A DNA stretch of 64,000 nt from a virus, in the IMG/VR virus record IMGVR_UViG_3300037961_005010, positions 1 to 64,000 of that record; one strand, given 5' to 3'. Of the stretch, positions 31,518-41,669 are shown one piece after another; the first letter of the stretch is position 1; every line of letters starts with the position of its first letter. The translations under genes were made by a program, and so were the position numbers. Below the pieces are notes generated by a model. It searched no databases and was not told the DNA's origin. It saw nothing but the letters and a program-made list of their open reading frames with translations.

Positions 31518-34500
31518 ATGACAATTACGTATACCGAAAATATTTTTGAAACTCGATACAGAGACGATTACGCTGACAGTGATAACTTTCACCGCATTCT
31601 CTTCAATAAAGGGAAAGCTCTTCAAGCTCGTGAACTTACACAGTTACAAACTATCATACAAAAACAAATTGAAAGATTCGGGCGTAATATTTTTAAAGAA
31701 GGTGCTACAGTTATTCCTGGTGGAATAACATTAAATGATTACTATGAGTTTGTAAAACTAGATACTACATCTTATTCACTTCCATCTGATGGATCTATAG
31801 ATTCTGAAACATTTTTAGGTCAAACATCAGGTGTTAGAGTAAAAGTAATTGAAACTCAAGCTATAAGCGGGAGCGATCCAGCTACGCTATATGTATCCTA
31901 TACAAACACATTAAATGCTACCACTGGAGCTGATCCTATACGTTTAACTCCAGGTGAAGATATAGTAGGAATAAACACTGGTACAGTGCTTACTGTACAA
32001 ACAACAAATACTAGTTCTAATCCTGCCGTTGGTAAAGCAGTACGCTTTTCAGTAGGTCAAGGTTTCTACTTTGTAAATGGATTTTTTGTACAATCTCAAG
32101 CTCAGTCAATAGTATTATCAAAGTATTCGCCAACTGTTACAGTTGAAGTTGGATTTAAGGTAACACAGGACATTGTTACAGTTGATGATGATCAAAGTCT
32201 ATACGATAATTCTGGTGCTTTACCTAACACTACAGCAGCCGGTGCTGACAGATATAGAATAACATTAACTCTTACAACAAAAGATCTGATTGATTCAGAT
32301 GACACTTTTGTATATCTTGCTAAAATAAGAAATTCAGAAGTATTAGAAGCCGTGACTGGTTTCGATCAGTATGAAAAAATAAACGACTTATTAGCATTAA
32401 GAACTAAAGAAGAATCTGGTAATTATTTAGTAAGACCATTTAAGATATCATATGATTCAGATGATTCTGATGGAAGCATTCTTAAATTAAAAGTTAGTGA
32501 AGGTACCGCATACGTAAATGGCTATAGAGCTCATAGAGATATTCAGACAGTATTAGATGTAAATAGAGCTAGAGATACTTTAACTATAGAAAATGAAGTA
32601 GTGGCTGCAGACTATGGAAATTACGTTGTAGTTAATAACTTACTAGGGATACCTAACTATAGTTTAAATGATGAGTTAAACTTAAGAGATGACGCTACAT
32701 ATGGAACAGGCACAGATATAGGTACTGCTAGAGTAAGAGCAGTTGATGCTAATGCTGATGGCACATATAAAATATATCTTTTTAAAATAGAAATGAATGA
32801 TGGTTTTTATTTTAGGGATATACGATCAATTGGTAAATCTACAACTGATAACGCCCAGCTAGTTTTAGAAAACGGCGTGCCAGTTTTACAAGAAGCCGAT
32901 AAGAATATTCTATTGTTTAAATTGCCAAATGGTCGTCCTTCTAACATGACTGATGTTTCATTTCAAGTTCAAAGAAAATTCTTAGCAACAACTGATTCAG
33001 CTGGAACCTTGGGTCTATCTTTGTCAGGAATTGGAGAAACATTTTCCAATACATCAGATTGGATTGTAGCAGTTGACTCTAGTGGATCGATTGTAACTCC
33101 TACTATTTCTGGATCAGGTACAACTTCTGCTACTGTATCAGGTGCACCAACTAATACACAATTAGAATTTTTAGCTTATGTAAACAAAAGTCAAGCTTCA
33201 CAAAGAAATAAGACTGCAGATGAAACAATAGCTCTTGGTGCAATAGAGTCTGATGGATCTGGAATTGAATACGTTGACTTAGGAGTTGTAGATGTATATG
33301 ATTATGAATATATAAGAGCAGATTCAGCAGCAGGTCCTGATATATCTCATAAATTTAACTTAGACGGTGGACAAAATGATGCCTTTTATGATATCGGTCG
33401 ACTAGTTCTAAAATCTGGACAAACTGTTTCTGGTAACGTAGCCTATAAGATAAACCACTTTTTACACAGCGTATCAGGTGATTTCTTCAGCATCAATTCA
33501 TATTCAAGCATAAATTATGCAGACATACCAAAACATACATTAAAAGATGGAACAGAAGTAGATATAAGAGATTATATTGATTTTAGACCAACTATTAACT
33601 CAGCAGGAACTTTTACAGGTTCTACTGCTAGAGTAAATGAGTTATTAAAACCAACTGATCTTGTAACTGCAGACGTGACTTATTATCTTCCAAGGTTTGA
33701 TAAAATCATTATAGATGAACAAGGGATTATATCAGTACTTGAAGGTGTATCTTCACTAGAGCCTAAGTTTAAAGAAGTTCCAGACAATGCTTTAGAACTT
33801 TATAGAGTTAAAATGAATCCATACACTGATACTGAAAGTGATATGAGTTTTCAATTTATCGAAAACAAAGGCTACACTATGTCTGATATTGGTAAAATTG
33901 AAAAAAGAGTTGATCAGTTAGAAGAAGTTACTGCTTTAACACTGTTAGAATTAGATACAAATAGTTTAGAAGTATTAGATTCAGCTGGTAGTAACAGAAC
34001 AAAATCAGGATTTTTAGTAGATAATTTTGCAGATCACTATCATTCTGCTACAACATCTCAAGAATATAAAGCATCTATAAATCCACAGGATAAAACATTA
34101 CACCCTTCATTTGTAGAAAAGAACGTAGGTTTAGTTTATGATTCAGACAACTCTACAAACACTATAATTAAAGGTGACAATGTTTACATCAAATATGATC
34201 AAGAATCTTATATCCTGCAAGATCAAGTTTCAAGGACTGAAAATGTAAATCCATTTGCAGCAATACAGTTCAACGGAACAGTGATGCTATCTCCTTCTTC
34301 AGATGAGTGGAGAGATACTCAAAGAGCTGCAGATAGAGTTATTCAAGGTGGAACTAGACTTGATACGAATCAAGAACTTTTAAGAGAATCAATAAAATGG
34401 AATTGGAATGGAGTCGATCAAAACGGAACTGCTGTCGAAAGAGTTGTTACAAGTGAAACAATACGACAAGTTGTTGATGATAGAGTTATAGATGTAGCAG

Positions 34501-36470
34501 TAATACCATTTATGAGATCTAGAAAAGTCTTCTTCGAAGCATATGGTTTAAGACCCAATACTAAAATGATTCCTTTCTTTGATGAAGTAGATGTTTCATC
34601 TTGGTGTAAAAATGAAAGCTTTCAAAACATAAATTCAGGAAGAACTGAATATGGAAATACTCAAGCTAATGCTACTAGCCACCCTGACGGATCATCTAGT
34701 TTAACTTCAGATGCTGCAGGCAGATTAACTGGTTCATTCTTCATACCAAACACATCAGCTGTAAGATTTAGAACTGGTGTTAGAGAATTTACACTATTAG
34801 ACATCACTGCATACGATCCAAACAATGCAACAACTGTAGCTACTGCAGTATTTTCTGCTGAAGGTGCTATAAACACTAAGCAAAGAACAATTGTGTCTAC
34901 TAGGAGACCTCAACCTCCAAGACCACCTGCAAGAAATAGAAGAACAGATCCTTTAGCTCAATCATTTATGGTCCATGAGGATGACGGTCTATTTGCAACA
35001 AAGATAAGATTGTATTTTTCAAGTAAGTCAGATACACTTCCAGTTTGGATTCAGCTAAGGCCAATGGTCAATGGACATCCTTCATCTGATCAAGTTATTC
35101 CTGGTTCTACTAAAATATTGAATCCTTCTTCAGTAAATATCTCATCTGACGCTTCAGTTGCAACCGACTTTGAGTTTGATGAGCCTATTTTCTTGAGCCC
35201 TAACACTGAATACGCAGTAATAATACTAACAGATAACACTGACTATAATGTGTTTACTTCTAAGATGGGAGACTTTGTATTAAATTCTACAACAAAAAGA
35301 ATTACTAAACAACCATTCTTAGGATCTTTCTTTAAATCACAAAACGCTGCGACTTGGTCACCTGCTCAAGATGAAGATTTAGTATTTGAACTATTTAGAG
35401 CTGATTTCTCAACCACTGCTGCAGAAGCATACTTTGAGAATAGTTCACTGCCAAACAAATTATTAGGGATAGATCCTATAACAACTACAGGATCATCTGC
35501 AGTAATAAAAGTTGCACATAAAGATAATGGCTTTGTTGTAGGTGATGAGGTAACTATATCAGGTGTATCAGGAACAATAGGTGGGATTGCTGCAGCTGCA
35601 ATGAATGGAACAAAAACTATAACAGCTGTTGATGGTGAAGGATATACGTTTAATCATGGATCAAACGCTTCATCAACTCAAACCGGAGGAGGCTCGGCTG
35701 TGCTAGCTTCTGAAAATGCTATGGTTGATGTTCTATATCCATATATCGAAACACTAACACCTACAAAAACTTCTCTTCTATTCAATGGTAAGTTTCATAG
35801 CGGTAAATCATTAGCTGGTAGCGAAACACCATACGTTGAAGATGTAGCTCAAACAGCATTAAGTAATAAGGAAGAAAATTACTTTCAACGACCTAAGGTT
35901 GTAGCTAACTCTGCTAAAGAAACATCATTAGGCACATCTACTGCTAAGATATATGTTGATATGACAACTACAAATTCTTACGTCTCGCCTGTTCTAGATT
36001 TACAGAGAGCCTCGCTGGCACTAGTAAATAATAGAATTGATAAACAGGCTTCGGCAACTGCAACAGGATTTAACGTTCCTATTGATTATATAGCAGAAAC
36101 AGATACTAACCAAGGTAGTCACATTTCAAAACATGTAACTAAACCTGTAACACTTGTAAATGATGCTGTAGGATTAAAAGTTCTTATTGGTGCTAATAGA
36201 CCATCAACTGCAGATTTTCAAGTATATTATAAAACATTAGTAGATGATTCTAAATTAGATGATACTAATTGGGTTTTAGCAACAAGAGAAAGTGAAGTGC
36301 CAAGTGACGAAGATAGATCAATATTTAGAGATTATAGATACTTGATAGGTGGACAAGGTGGAGCTTTAAATCCTTTTAATACCTTTCAAATAAAAATAGT
36401 TTTTAGATCTACTAACTCTTCTAAGGTTGCAACTATCAAAGATTTGAGAGTAATTGCTCTAGGTGTATAA
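31518..36470 (+). CDS. Large DUF4815 virion structural protein (gp10-like position)
   Basis: 1650 residues, the largest gene in the window. The N terminus FHRILFNKGKALQARELTQL, then IERFGRNIFKEGATVIPGG, is the DUF4815 signature found in peripheral baseplate proteins of marine T4-like phages. Mid-protein QSFMVHEDDGLFATKIRLYF and FLSPNTEYAVIILTDNTDYN look like a beta-sandwich domain; about 1330-1400 is a Gly/Thr-rich module (VGDEVTISGVSGTIGG). It occupies the place of T4 gp9-gp10, so fibre attachment is a reasonable guess. Confidence 0.75.
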   Translation: MTITYTENIFETRYRDDYADSDNFHRILFNKGKALQARELTQLQTIIQKQIERFGRNIFKEGATVIPGGITLNDYYEFVKLDTTSYSLPSDGSIDSETFLGQTSGVRVKVIETQAISGSDPATLYVSYTNTLNATTGADPIRLTPGEDIVGINTGTVLTVQTTNTSSNPAVGKAVRFSVGQGFYFVNGFFVQSQAQSIVLSKYSPTVTVEVGFKVTQDIVTVDDDQSLYDNSGALPNTTAAGADRYRITLTLTTKDLIDSDDTFVYLAKIRNSEVLEAVTGFDQYEKINDLLALRTKEESGNYLVRPFKISYDSDDSDGSILKLKVSEGTAYVNGYRAHRDIQTVLDVNRARDTLTIENEVVAADYGNYVVVNNLLGIPNYSLNDELNLRDDATYGTGTDIGTARVRAVDANADGTYKIYLFKIEMNDGFYFRDIRSIGKSTTDNAQLVLENGVPVLQEADKNILLFKLPNGRPSNMTDVSFQVQRKFLATTDSAGTLGLSLSGIGETFSNTSDWIVAVDSSGSIVTPTISGSGTTSATVSGAPTNTQLEFLAYVNKSQASQRNKTADETIALGAIESDGSGIEYVDLGVVDVYDYEYIRADSAAGPDISHKFNLDGGQNDAFYDIGRLVLKSGQTVSGNVAYKINHFLHSVSGDFFSINSYSSINYADIPKHTLKDGTEVDIRDYIDFRPTINSAGTFTGSTARVNELLKPTDLVTADVTYYLPRFDKIIIDEQGIISVLEGVSSLEPKFKEVPDNALELYRVKMNPYTDTESDMSFQFIENKGYTMSDIGKIEKRVDQLEEVTALTLLELDTNSLEVLDSAGSNRTKSGFLVDNFADHYHSATTSQEYKASINPQDKTLHPSFVEKNVGLVYDSDNSTNTIIKGDNVYIKYDQESYILQDQVSRTENVNPFAAIQFNGTVMLSPSSDEWRDTQRAADRVIQGGTRLDTNQELLRESIKWNWNGVDQNGTAVERVVTSETIRQVVDDRVIDVAVIPFMRSRKVFFEAYGLRPNTKMIPFFDEVDVSSWCKNESFQNINSGRTEYGNTQANATSHPDGSSSLTSDAAGRLTGSFFIPNTSAVRFRTGVREFTLLDITAYDPNNATTVATAVFSAEGAINTKQRTIVSTRRPQPPRPPARNRRTDPLAQSFMVHEDDGLFATKIRLYFSSKSDTLPVWIQLRPMVNGHPSSDQVIPGSTKILNPSSVNISSDASVATDFEFDEPIFLSPNTEYAVIILTDNTDYNVFTSKMGDFVLNSTTKRITKQPFLGSFFKSQNAATWSPAQDEDLVFELFRADFSTTAAEAYFENSSLPNKLLGIDPITTTGSSAVIKVAHKDNGFVVGDEVTISGVSGTIGGIAAAAMNGTKTITAVDGEGYTFNHGSNASSTQTGGGSAVLASENAMVDVLYPYIETLTPTKTSLLFNGKFHSGKSLAGSETPYVEDVAQTALSNKEENYFQRPKVVANSAKETSLGTSTAKIYVDMTTTNSYVSPVLDLQRASLALVNNRIDKQASATATGFNVPIDYIAETDTNQGSHISKHVTKPVTLVNDAVGLKVLIGANRPSTADFQVYYKTLVDDSKLDDTNWVLATRESEVPSDEDRSIFRDYRYLIGGQGGALNPFNTFQIKIVFRSTNSSKVATIKDLRVIALGV

Positions 36471-36676
36471 TGAAGTATATTAGTGTTGAAGGTCATTCTG
36501 ATCTTGTAAAAGATAAAAGAACAGGTGCCATATTGAATATTAATGCTGATTTTGAACAATTAAGGAAAAACAAACAAAAACGTAAACAGCAAGAACATGA
36601 GTTTGAAAAACTAAAAGATGATGTTAATCAGATGAAAGTTATGCTGGAACTAATAGCTAAGAAGATGGAAATCTAA
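36470..36676 (+). CDS. Small coiled-coil structural-region protein (68 aa)
   Basis: TAATG-coupled at both ends. The N-terminal VKDKRTGAILNINADFEQLR and a long Lys/Glu-rich coiled coil (KQKRKQQEHEFEKLKDDVNQ) are typical of a small conserved protein found behind large baseplate genes in marine T4-like phages. Role unknown; chaperone or linker is plausible. Confidence 0.6.
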   Translation: MKYISVEGHSDLVKDKRTGAILNINADFEQLRKNKQKRKQQEHEFEKLKDDVNQMKVMLELIAKKMEI

Positions 36677-36933
36677 TGGGTAGAAAAATTTATGTAGACT
36701 TAAGCGATACTTTTGACGCTCAAAGAGAAAAAATTAATATTTTATCTACTAACGTCGGTGACTTAGATAATTTAATTGTGCCATCAAATCAAGATTCTGA
36801 TTTAGTGGAAGCAATAAACTGGGTTTATAATAACGCCGTTGGAACAGAAGTTCGATCAGTATCTCTAAAACTCATAAACTCTTCAGGAACTGTAGTTAAA
36901 GAAATATTTGGTTTTGATTCTGCCGGAGCGTAA
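36676..36933 (+). CDS. Hypothetical structural-region protein (85 aa)
   Basis: Coupled to 36470 by TAATG. Acidic with a helical centre (LVEAINWVYNNAVG) and a beta end (VSLKLINSSGTVVKEIFGF). No family recognised; small fibre/baseplate adaptor by context. Confidence 0.55.
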   Translation: MGRKIYVDLSDTFDAQREKINILSTNVGDLDNLIVPSNQDSDLVEAINWVYNNAVGTEVRSVSLKLINSSGTVVKEIFGFDSAGA

Positions 36934-36938
36934 AGGTC

Positions 36939-37877
36939 ATGGCAGTTCGTAAACCATTAAAAATAAACTCTCAAAACGACCTAGAGGAAATGTCTACCGC
37001 TGAGATCGATGCAATCAAAGCGCGGATGATCTCGTTATGGGGTGCTAATCCTACAGTAACTCTTTCAGTAGTTGGTTCAGGTGGAAATCTTGGAACAATA
37101 ACAGATGAAAGATTATTAGCAGGACGTATAACTAAATCTTCTACTCCTGGTTTACCAAACACCGAAGTTTCTGTTCACACGATTGCATATTCTAGAATAG
37201 AGCAAACTGTAGATAGTTCTGTAACTCCATGTATTGATACTGATAACAGAGCGTATCCAGTTTACATGACTGATAGCGGGCATGTTAGATCCATGAACGA
37301 TTCTGATTTTCAAGATACATTTGTAAAGCCTGTTATAAACACATTAACATCTTCATCGATAACTCCAGAAGGTCAGGCTGGAACTTACTTCATAGCTTCA
37401 ACAAACTTAGCTTTAGATGCGGATTTAGTTTCATCAATTCCTGTTTTTGTAGATACTTTGGCCGATGCAGATGCTTTTACATCTGGTCCTATTGCAGAAG
37501 ATAGTGATCAGTTTATTATAGTAAATAGTTATTACTTACATAAATTAAGAACAGAACCTTTAACTAACTATGAAAATTTTGTTTTAATCGATAGCGATAA
37601 TCATTTAAGAGAAATGAATGATAGTGATAACGATCAACTAATGAATCACTGTCTCAAGTGGGCTACAGTTAGTTTACAAAATAATAAATTAAGATACTCA
37701 TACACTTCAGGAAATAGCCGCGGAACTGCGATGATAGATACTATATTGGATTCTGATAATGCAGTAATTAGAGAAGGCGAAGTATTAAATGAATATGCTG
37801 GTTATGATTATCAACAAGTTCCTGCAGGCGACCCAATAGTAAATCAAACACATTATTTGAGGATTGATAAAGTTTAA
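36939..37877 (+). CDS. Marine myovirus fibre/baseplate protein, MAVRKPLK paralogue 1
   Basis: 312 residues. Begins MAVRKPLKINSQNDLEEMST and contains TVTLSVVGSGGNLGTITDER, GQAGTYFIAST, EDSDQFIIVNSYYLHKL and SRGTAMIDTILDSD. Its order of motifs matches the gene at 43930 throughout, so the two are paralogues on either side of the second glycan island. This family is common in cyanophages; the exact place in the virion is unknown. Confidence 0.65.
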   Translation: MAVRKPLKINSQNDLEEMSTAEIDAIKARMISLWGANPTVTLSVVGSGGNLGTITDERLLAGRITKSSTPGLPNTEVSVHTIAYSRIEQTVDSSVTPCIDTDNRAYPVYMTDSGHVRSMNDSDFQDTFVKPVINTLTSSSITPEGQAGTYFIASTNLALDADLVSSIPVFVDTLADADAFTSGPIAEDSDQFIIVNSYYLHKLRTEPLTNYENFVLIDSDNHLREMNDSDNDQLMNHCLKWATVSLQNNKLRYSYTSGNSRGTAMIDTILDSDNAVIREGEVLNEYAGYDYQQVPAGDPIVNQTHYLRIDKV

Positions 37878-37883
37878 TATATA

Positions 37884-38330
37884 ATGGCAATTTTTAGTAA
37901 TAAGATTATGAGTGTCAGATTTTTTGACGCTCAACAAACAATTATAGAAGTCCTTTATAAAGAAGGCGATCAAACCGTAGCATACGCTTTAGAAGTAGAT
38001 TGGGAATCTCAAGATTTTCATGACTTACTAGAAGAATATAGTTTAGAAGATATTGAAAGAGCTACTATAAAGAAGCGTAAAGCAAAAGTAGAAAAAAGAA
38101 AAAAAGAACAGAAACCGGTTGAGAAAAAAATAATATATGAAACATCTCAACTTTTCAACTGTTTAAATTTTTTAGATCAAAGATTTGATCCTGGTATCGT
38201 GTTTCAAATAAAAGCAGATATATTTAGAATACGCGGTATGACACAACTTCCAAAAAGTAAGATAAATAAAATTAAGAAAAGCAATGATGCATTAGAATTA
38301 ATGTATCTTTTGAAATTAGCTATGAACTAA
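37884..38330 (+). CDS. Hypothetical protein (148 aa)
   Basis: N-terminal beta region (MSVRFFDAQQTIIEVLYKEG) followed by a very basic helix (KKRKAKVEKRKKEQKPVEKK) and a C-terminal helical domain (LNFLDQRFDPGIVFQIKADI). It starts the AT-rich island after structural genes and is not similar to glycosyltransferases. Function unknown. Confidence 0.55.
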   Translation: MAIFSNKIMSVRFFDAQQTIIEVLYKEGDQTVAYALEVDWESQDFHDLLEEYSLEDIERATIKKRKAKVEKRKKEQKPVEKKIIYETSQLFNCLNFLDQRFDPGIVFQIKADIFRIRGMTQLPKSKINKIKKSNDALELMYLLKLAMN

Positions 38331-38345
38331 AATACAGGATTTGTT

Positions 38346-39026
38346 ATGAAATTTCACACTGGCCCAGAGTGGGATGAGCGAGTTATAACATTAGAACCAA
38401 AAAGAAAAATTGGAGTACTATTATCTTCAGGTGTAGATAGTACAGTTCTTTTTAAAATGTTATGGGACAATTTTCCTACAATACAAATAAAAATATTTAA
38501 TGTTCAAACTAGTGAAAATCCTGAAAAACCTAAAATCACAGAAATATTAAAAAAATTAAGAATAGATTTAGACTTAGAGATAGTTGGCGAGTCAAGATGG
38601 AATTGGCCAATGAAATCGCACTATCCAAGACTATGTTTAGCTTTTCAAGAAATAAGAGATAATTACGACTGCGAGGAGCTGTATTGTGGGAATATACTGT
38701 CTCCTCATCCATATTTTTTTCCAAGATTTAACGAAACACAAAAAGGGATTCCTAAAAGAGTTTGGTTAACTAAAGATAAATTTTTAAAAAATCCTTTTGA
38801 GCATCTAGAAAAATATCACATCATTGATCTTGCAAGAAGAAATGAGTTTGAGTGGTTGCTTGATTATACTATATCATGCAACACTCATGCTGAAATTCCA
38901 TGTAAAGATTGCATGGGCTGTAGAGAATTAGAATGGGGTTATGAACAATTAGATAATCCTGTTGGAGTAAACTTAGACGATATGACTAAAGACGCAGTTA
39001 ATAAGTACGGTGATATAGGATGGTAG
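38346..39026 (+). CDS. QueC-like N-type ATP pyrophosphatase
   Basis: 226 residues. SSGVDS (27-32) is the PP-loop that binds ATP's pyrophosphate. Cys178, Cys186, Cys189 and Cys192 (C-x7-C-x2-C-x2-C) match the zinc site of QueC, the 7-cyano-7-deazaguanine synthase. Known QueC activity makes preQ0 for tRNA or DNA deazaguanines. No other deazapurine gene is in the window, so it may act on another substrate (adenylation then amination) in this glycan island, as PP-loop enzymes do in sugar pathways. Confidence 0.65.
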   Translation: MKFHTGPEWDERVITLEPKRKIGVLLSSGVDSTVLFKMLWDNFPTIQIKIFNVQTSENPEKPKITEILKKLRIDLDLEIVGESRWNWPMKSHYPRLCLAFQEIRDNYDCEELYCGNILSPHPYFFPRFNETQKGIPKRVWLTKDKFLKNPFEHLEKYHIIDLARRNEFEWLLDYTISCNTHAEIPCKDCMGCRELEWGYEQLDNPVGVNLDDMTKDAVNKYGDIGW

Positions 39027-39574
39027 ATTTAAGAGAAAAATATAACGAAGCATCTAGATGGTATGAACAGAAGTATGTAAAAGGCGGATGGGTAAAAAAT
39101 CACTATATGAAAGATGAGCTTGATGCGTATAACTTTTGGATGGACAACAGAGAAGACGGCAAGATTATTTCTTTAGGCGTAGGTTCTGGACAAGATATTG
39201 AGATCTTAGGTAGTCCTGATCCTTCTAATTTTGTAGGTTATGATATATCTGAAGGTATGCTTAAAAATGCAATGATGAAGTTTCAAGCATACAATTTTTA
39301 TTTAAGAGATTGCAATGAAAAAATAAAAGATTCGTGTGACATATTAGTAAGTATGTTTGGAACTCCTAATTACATAGGACTAGAAAAGCTTTTAGAACAT
39401 TATGAAAATTTTGGTGCTAAACATGCGTTTTTTATTTTTTATGATGAAAATTACAATGATGGCATAGGAGAGAACTATCATAGATATACTATGGATCATC
39501 TTAAAGACAGATTATCTGAATTTAATCCTATAGTAAACACCTTAAATGAAAACTATTACATGGTAAAGTGGTAA
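39020..39574 (+). CDS. Class I SAM-dependent methyltransferase
   Basis: 184 residues. IISLGVGSGQDIEILG (about 49-64) is the SAM motif I, FVGYDISEGMLKNA is strand 2 and the following helix with the acidic residue, CDILVSMFGTPNYI the post-I/II region. N-terminal EKYNEASRWYEQKYVKGGW is typical of UbiE/ToxA-like small methyltransferases. Coupled to the QueC-like gene by overlap. Confidence 0.65.
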   Translation: MVDLREKYNEASRWYEQKYVKGGWVKNHYMKDELDAYNFWMDNREDGKIISLGVGSGQDIEILGSPDPSNFVGYDISEGMLKNAMMKFQAYNFYLRDCNEKIKDSCDILVSMFGTPNYIGLEKLLEHYENFGAKHAFFIFYDENYNDGIGENYHRYTMDHLKDRLSEFNPIVNTLNENYYMVKW

Positions 39575-40272
39575 TGTTACAAATTATTGTGCATAAGTGG
39601 GGAGATTTCTATACAGAAAAATATATAGATTGCCTTAGAAAAAGTATCGATAAACACACCACAGTTGATTGGAACCTTACAGTTTTAAGAGATTATGAGT
39701 TGGGTTGGGATGTTTACAGCGAAAAGCATTTTAGAGGTGAAGGAAAGCCTGAAGTTGTTCAAGGTCCAAAGCTTGTCAATGGATATTATAATTATGATCT
39801 AGGAGGATTACCTTTATACAAAAAAATATATCCTTGGGTGCAGGACGAAAAAATAGGTAAAAAGAATGATGTTTTTATGTATTTAGATATTGATATGACT
39901 ATCAATGGTGATTTAAAATATTTTACAGAATTGAATTACGATAAACCATGGGTACAATATGATTACGACATCAATCCTCGTTTGCTAAAAAAAGATTACA
40001 AGAATCAAAACATAACCCCAATAAACACCTCAGTACTAACTTGGAAAAAAGGGCAGCTTAAACCTATTACAGATTTAATAAAAGATAAACCTGATGAAGT
40101 ATTTTTTACGTATAGAAGAGTAGACGCATATGTGTGGTATCAATTTGGAGTAAAAGATTTTTTTAATTATTTTCCAGTAGATAAAGTTGATTGGTATTAT
40201 AAAGGTACAAAATCATTAATAAGAAATTTAGCTGGTGAGTCTATTGAGTTGAAGGATGATGTAGTTGTTTAA
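39574..40272 (+). CDS. Glycosyltransferase-like protein with DxD (paralogue A)
   Basis: 232 residues from the ATG at 39574 (TAATG); an in-frame GTG two codons earlier is less likely. FMYLDIDMTINGDL contains the DxD nucleotide-sugar/metal motif, YYNYDLGGLPLYKKIYPW precedes it, and NTSVLTWKKGQLKPITDLI follows. The adjacent gene at 40265 shares all these positions. Enzyme activity inferred; acceptor unknown. Confidence 0.6.
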   Translation: MLQIIVHKWGDFYTEKYIDCLRKSIDKHTTVDWNLTVLRDYELGWDVYSEKHFRGEGKPEVVQGPKLVNGYYNYDLGGLPLYKKIYPWVQDEKIGKKNDVFMYLDIDMTINGDLKYFTELNYDKPWVQYDYDINPRLLKKDYKNQNITPINTSVLTWKKGQLKPITDLIKDKPDEVFFTYRRVDAYVWYQFGVKDFFNYFPVDKVDWYYKGTKSLIRNLAGESIELKDDVVV

Positions 40273-41050
40273 ATATTTAAGAAAGTCTATAGGTTTAAAA
40301 TCCAAGAATAAAGTAATATGTGCAAAGTGGGGATCAATATACGATGACTCTTATGTAAATAAACTTTATGAAAAAGTTAAGAAGAACTGTTCTGTAGATT
40401 TTGACTTTGAGTGCTTTACTGAATTTGATGAATCTTGGGAAAAATACAAAAAGAAACATTATAGGGCATCAGTAGATCCTGATCATAGATTTGATACTAT
40501 TCAAAATGGTTATTATAGAGATGATTTTGGAGGCATACCACACTATCGTAAAATAACATTATTTAATGAAGATAGTAAATTTAAAAGTACAGATAGGATT
40601 TTATTTTTAGATTTAGACACTAATATAGAAGGTGACATAGGATATTTTTTTGAAGAATTAAATGATGAAAAACCTTACATAGTTTGGAATTACTGGTGGG
40701 ATGATCCATATTTCAAAGATGGCTATGAATGGAAAAGGCAATATCATATCACTAGGTGCCCGCTGTTTAATAGTTCAGTATTAAGATGGAAACCCGGTCA
40801 AAATAAACCCATATATAATTTTGTAAACAATAATTTAGATAAATGTTTTTTTACCTATCCTTCAATGGATACTTTTATGTTTCATCAGTTTGGTCCCTAT
40901 AGTTCCAAGGAAAGAGCTAACCATTTCCAATATTACAAGGAAGGTATAGTTACTACTAAAAGAGAACTAAAAGAAAATGAAAAACCTGGAATCATCAATA
41001 TGCTGGAAGGTATGACTTTAGAAGAGAAAAGAGATAATGTATCAAGTTGA
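40265..41050 (+). CDS. Glycosyltransferase-like protein with DxD (paralogue B)
   Basis: 261 residues. It must begin at a non-ATG codon: TTG at 40265, 8 bases inside the previous gene; the first in-frame ATG is deep in the fold, past the DxD. VICAKWGSIYDDSYVNKLYE, YYRDDFGGIPHYRKI, LFLDLDTNIEGD and NSSVLRWKPGQNKPI align with paralogue A. It is a tandem duplicate with altered C terminus. Confidence 0.6.
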   Translation: MFKYLRKSIGLKSKNKVICAKWGSIYDDSYVNKLYEKVKKNCSVDFDFECFTEFDESWEKYKKKHYRASVDPDHRFDTIQNGYYRDDFGGIPHYRKITLFNEDSKFKSTDRILFLDLDTNIEGDIGYFFEELNDEKPYIVWNYWWDDPYFKDGYEWKRQYHITRCPLFNSSVLRWKPGQNKPIYNFVNNNLDKCFFTYPSMDTFMFHQFGPYSSKERANHFQYYKEGIVTTKRELKENEKPGIINMLEGMTLEEKRDNVSS

Positions 41051-41669
41051 AGAAGTAGATGTAATACGTTTTTGTGATGTGCTGAGAGCACAAAGATATA
41101 AATCCGATTGGGAAGATTATTGGCAAAATTTGCATGATCAAATGCATGTGAATGAATTTAAAATACAAAAGTGGTGGGCTAATAAAATAGATCTAATAGG
41201 AAAAGAAGTTTCTATTTTAAATTCTGGCGCAGGTTTTTATTCGGTTCCAATGTGTTTCGAAAAAGGAGCTACTTTAGTAAGAACTTATGATATGTGCCCT
41301 GTTACTGATGAAATAGCATGGGAAGCTAATACACATTATCAACCAAACTATATACATTATGTTGAAGACGTAGTTTTTGATAGCCGTAAACTTAAGTGGG
41401 ATTTATCTGATGTTTATATTAATACAAGCTGTGAACATTCTTATCACATGAAAGATGTAATACCTGACGGTGTTGAAGCTGTTGTAAGTAGTAATAACTT
41501 AACAAAAAGAGGACATATAAATAAAGTCAACTCTATACAAGAATTAGTCAAACAATCAGGAATTACTGAAGTAAAGTTTCATGAAGAAATGACACTTGAA
41601 TACCAAGATGAATTAGGACCTAGAGAATATAAACAATTTTTTGTTTATGGATTGAAAGGCAAAAAATGA
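41037..41669 (+). CDS. Methyltransferase-like protein (Rossmann type)
   Basis: 210 residues. VSILNSGAGFYSVPM in place of the SAM loop, TYDMCPVTDEIAWEANTHY as strand 2 and YINTSCEHSYHMKD as motif IV-like region suggest a class I methyltransferase fold, though the glycine motif is atypical. It could be inactive or act on another nucleotide-like ligand. Coupled on both sides. Confidence 0.5.
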   Translation: MYQVEEVDVIRFCDVLRAQRYKSDWEDYWQNLHDQMHVNEFKIQKWWANKIDLIGKEVSILNSGAGFYSVPMCFEKGATLVRTYDMCPVTDEIAWEANTHYQPNYIHYVEDVVFDSRKLKWDLSDVYINTSCEHSYHMKDVIPDGVEAVVSSNNLTKRGHINKVNSIQELVKQSGITEVKFHEEMTLEYQDELGPREYKQFFVYGLKGKK

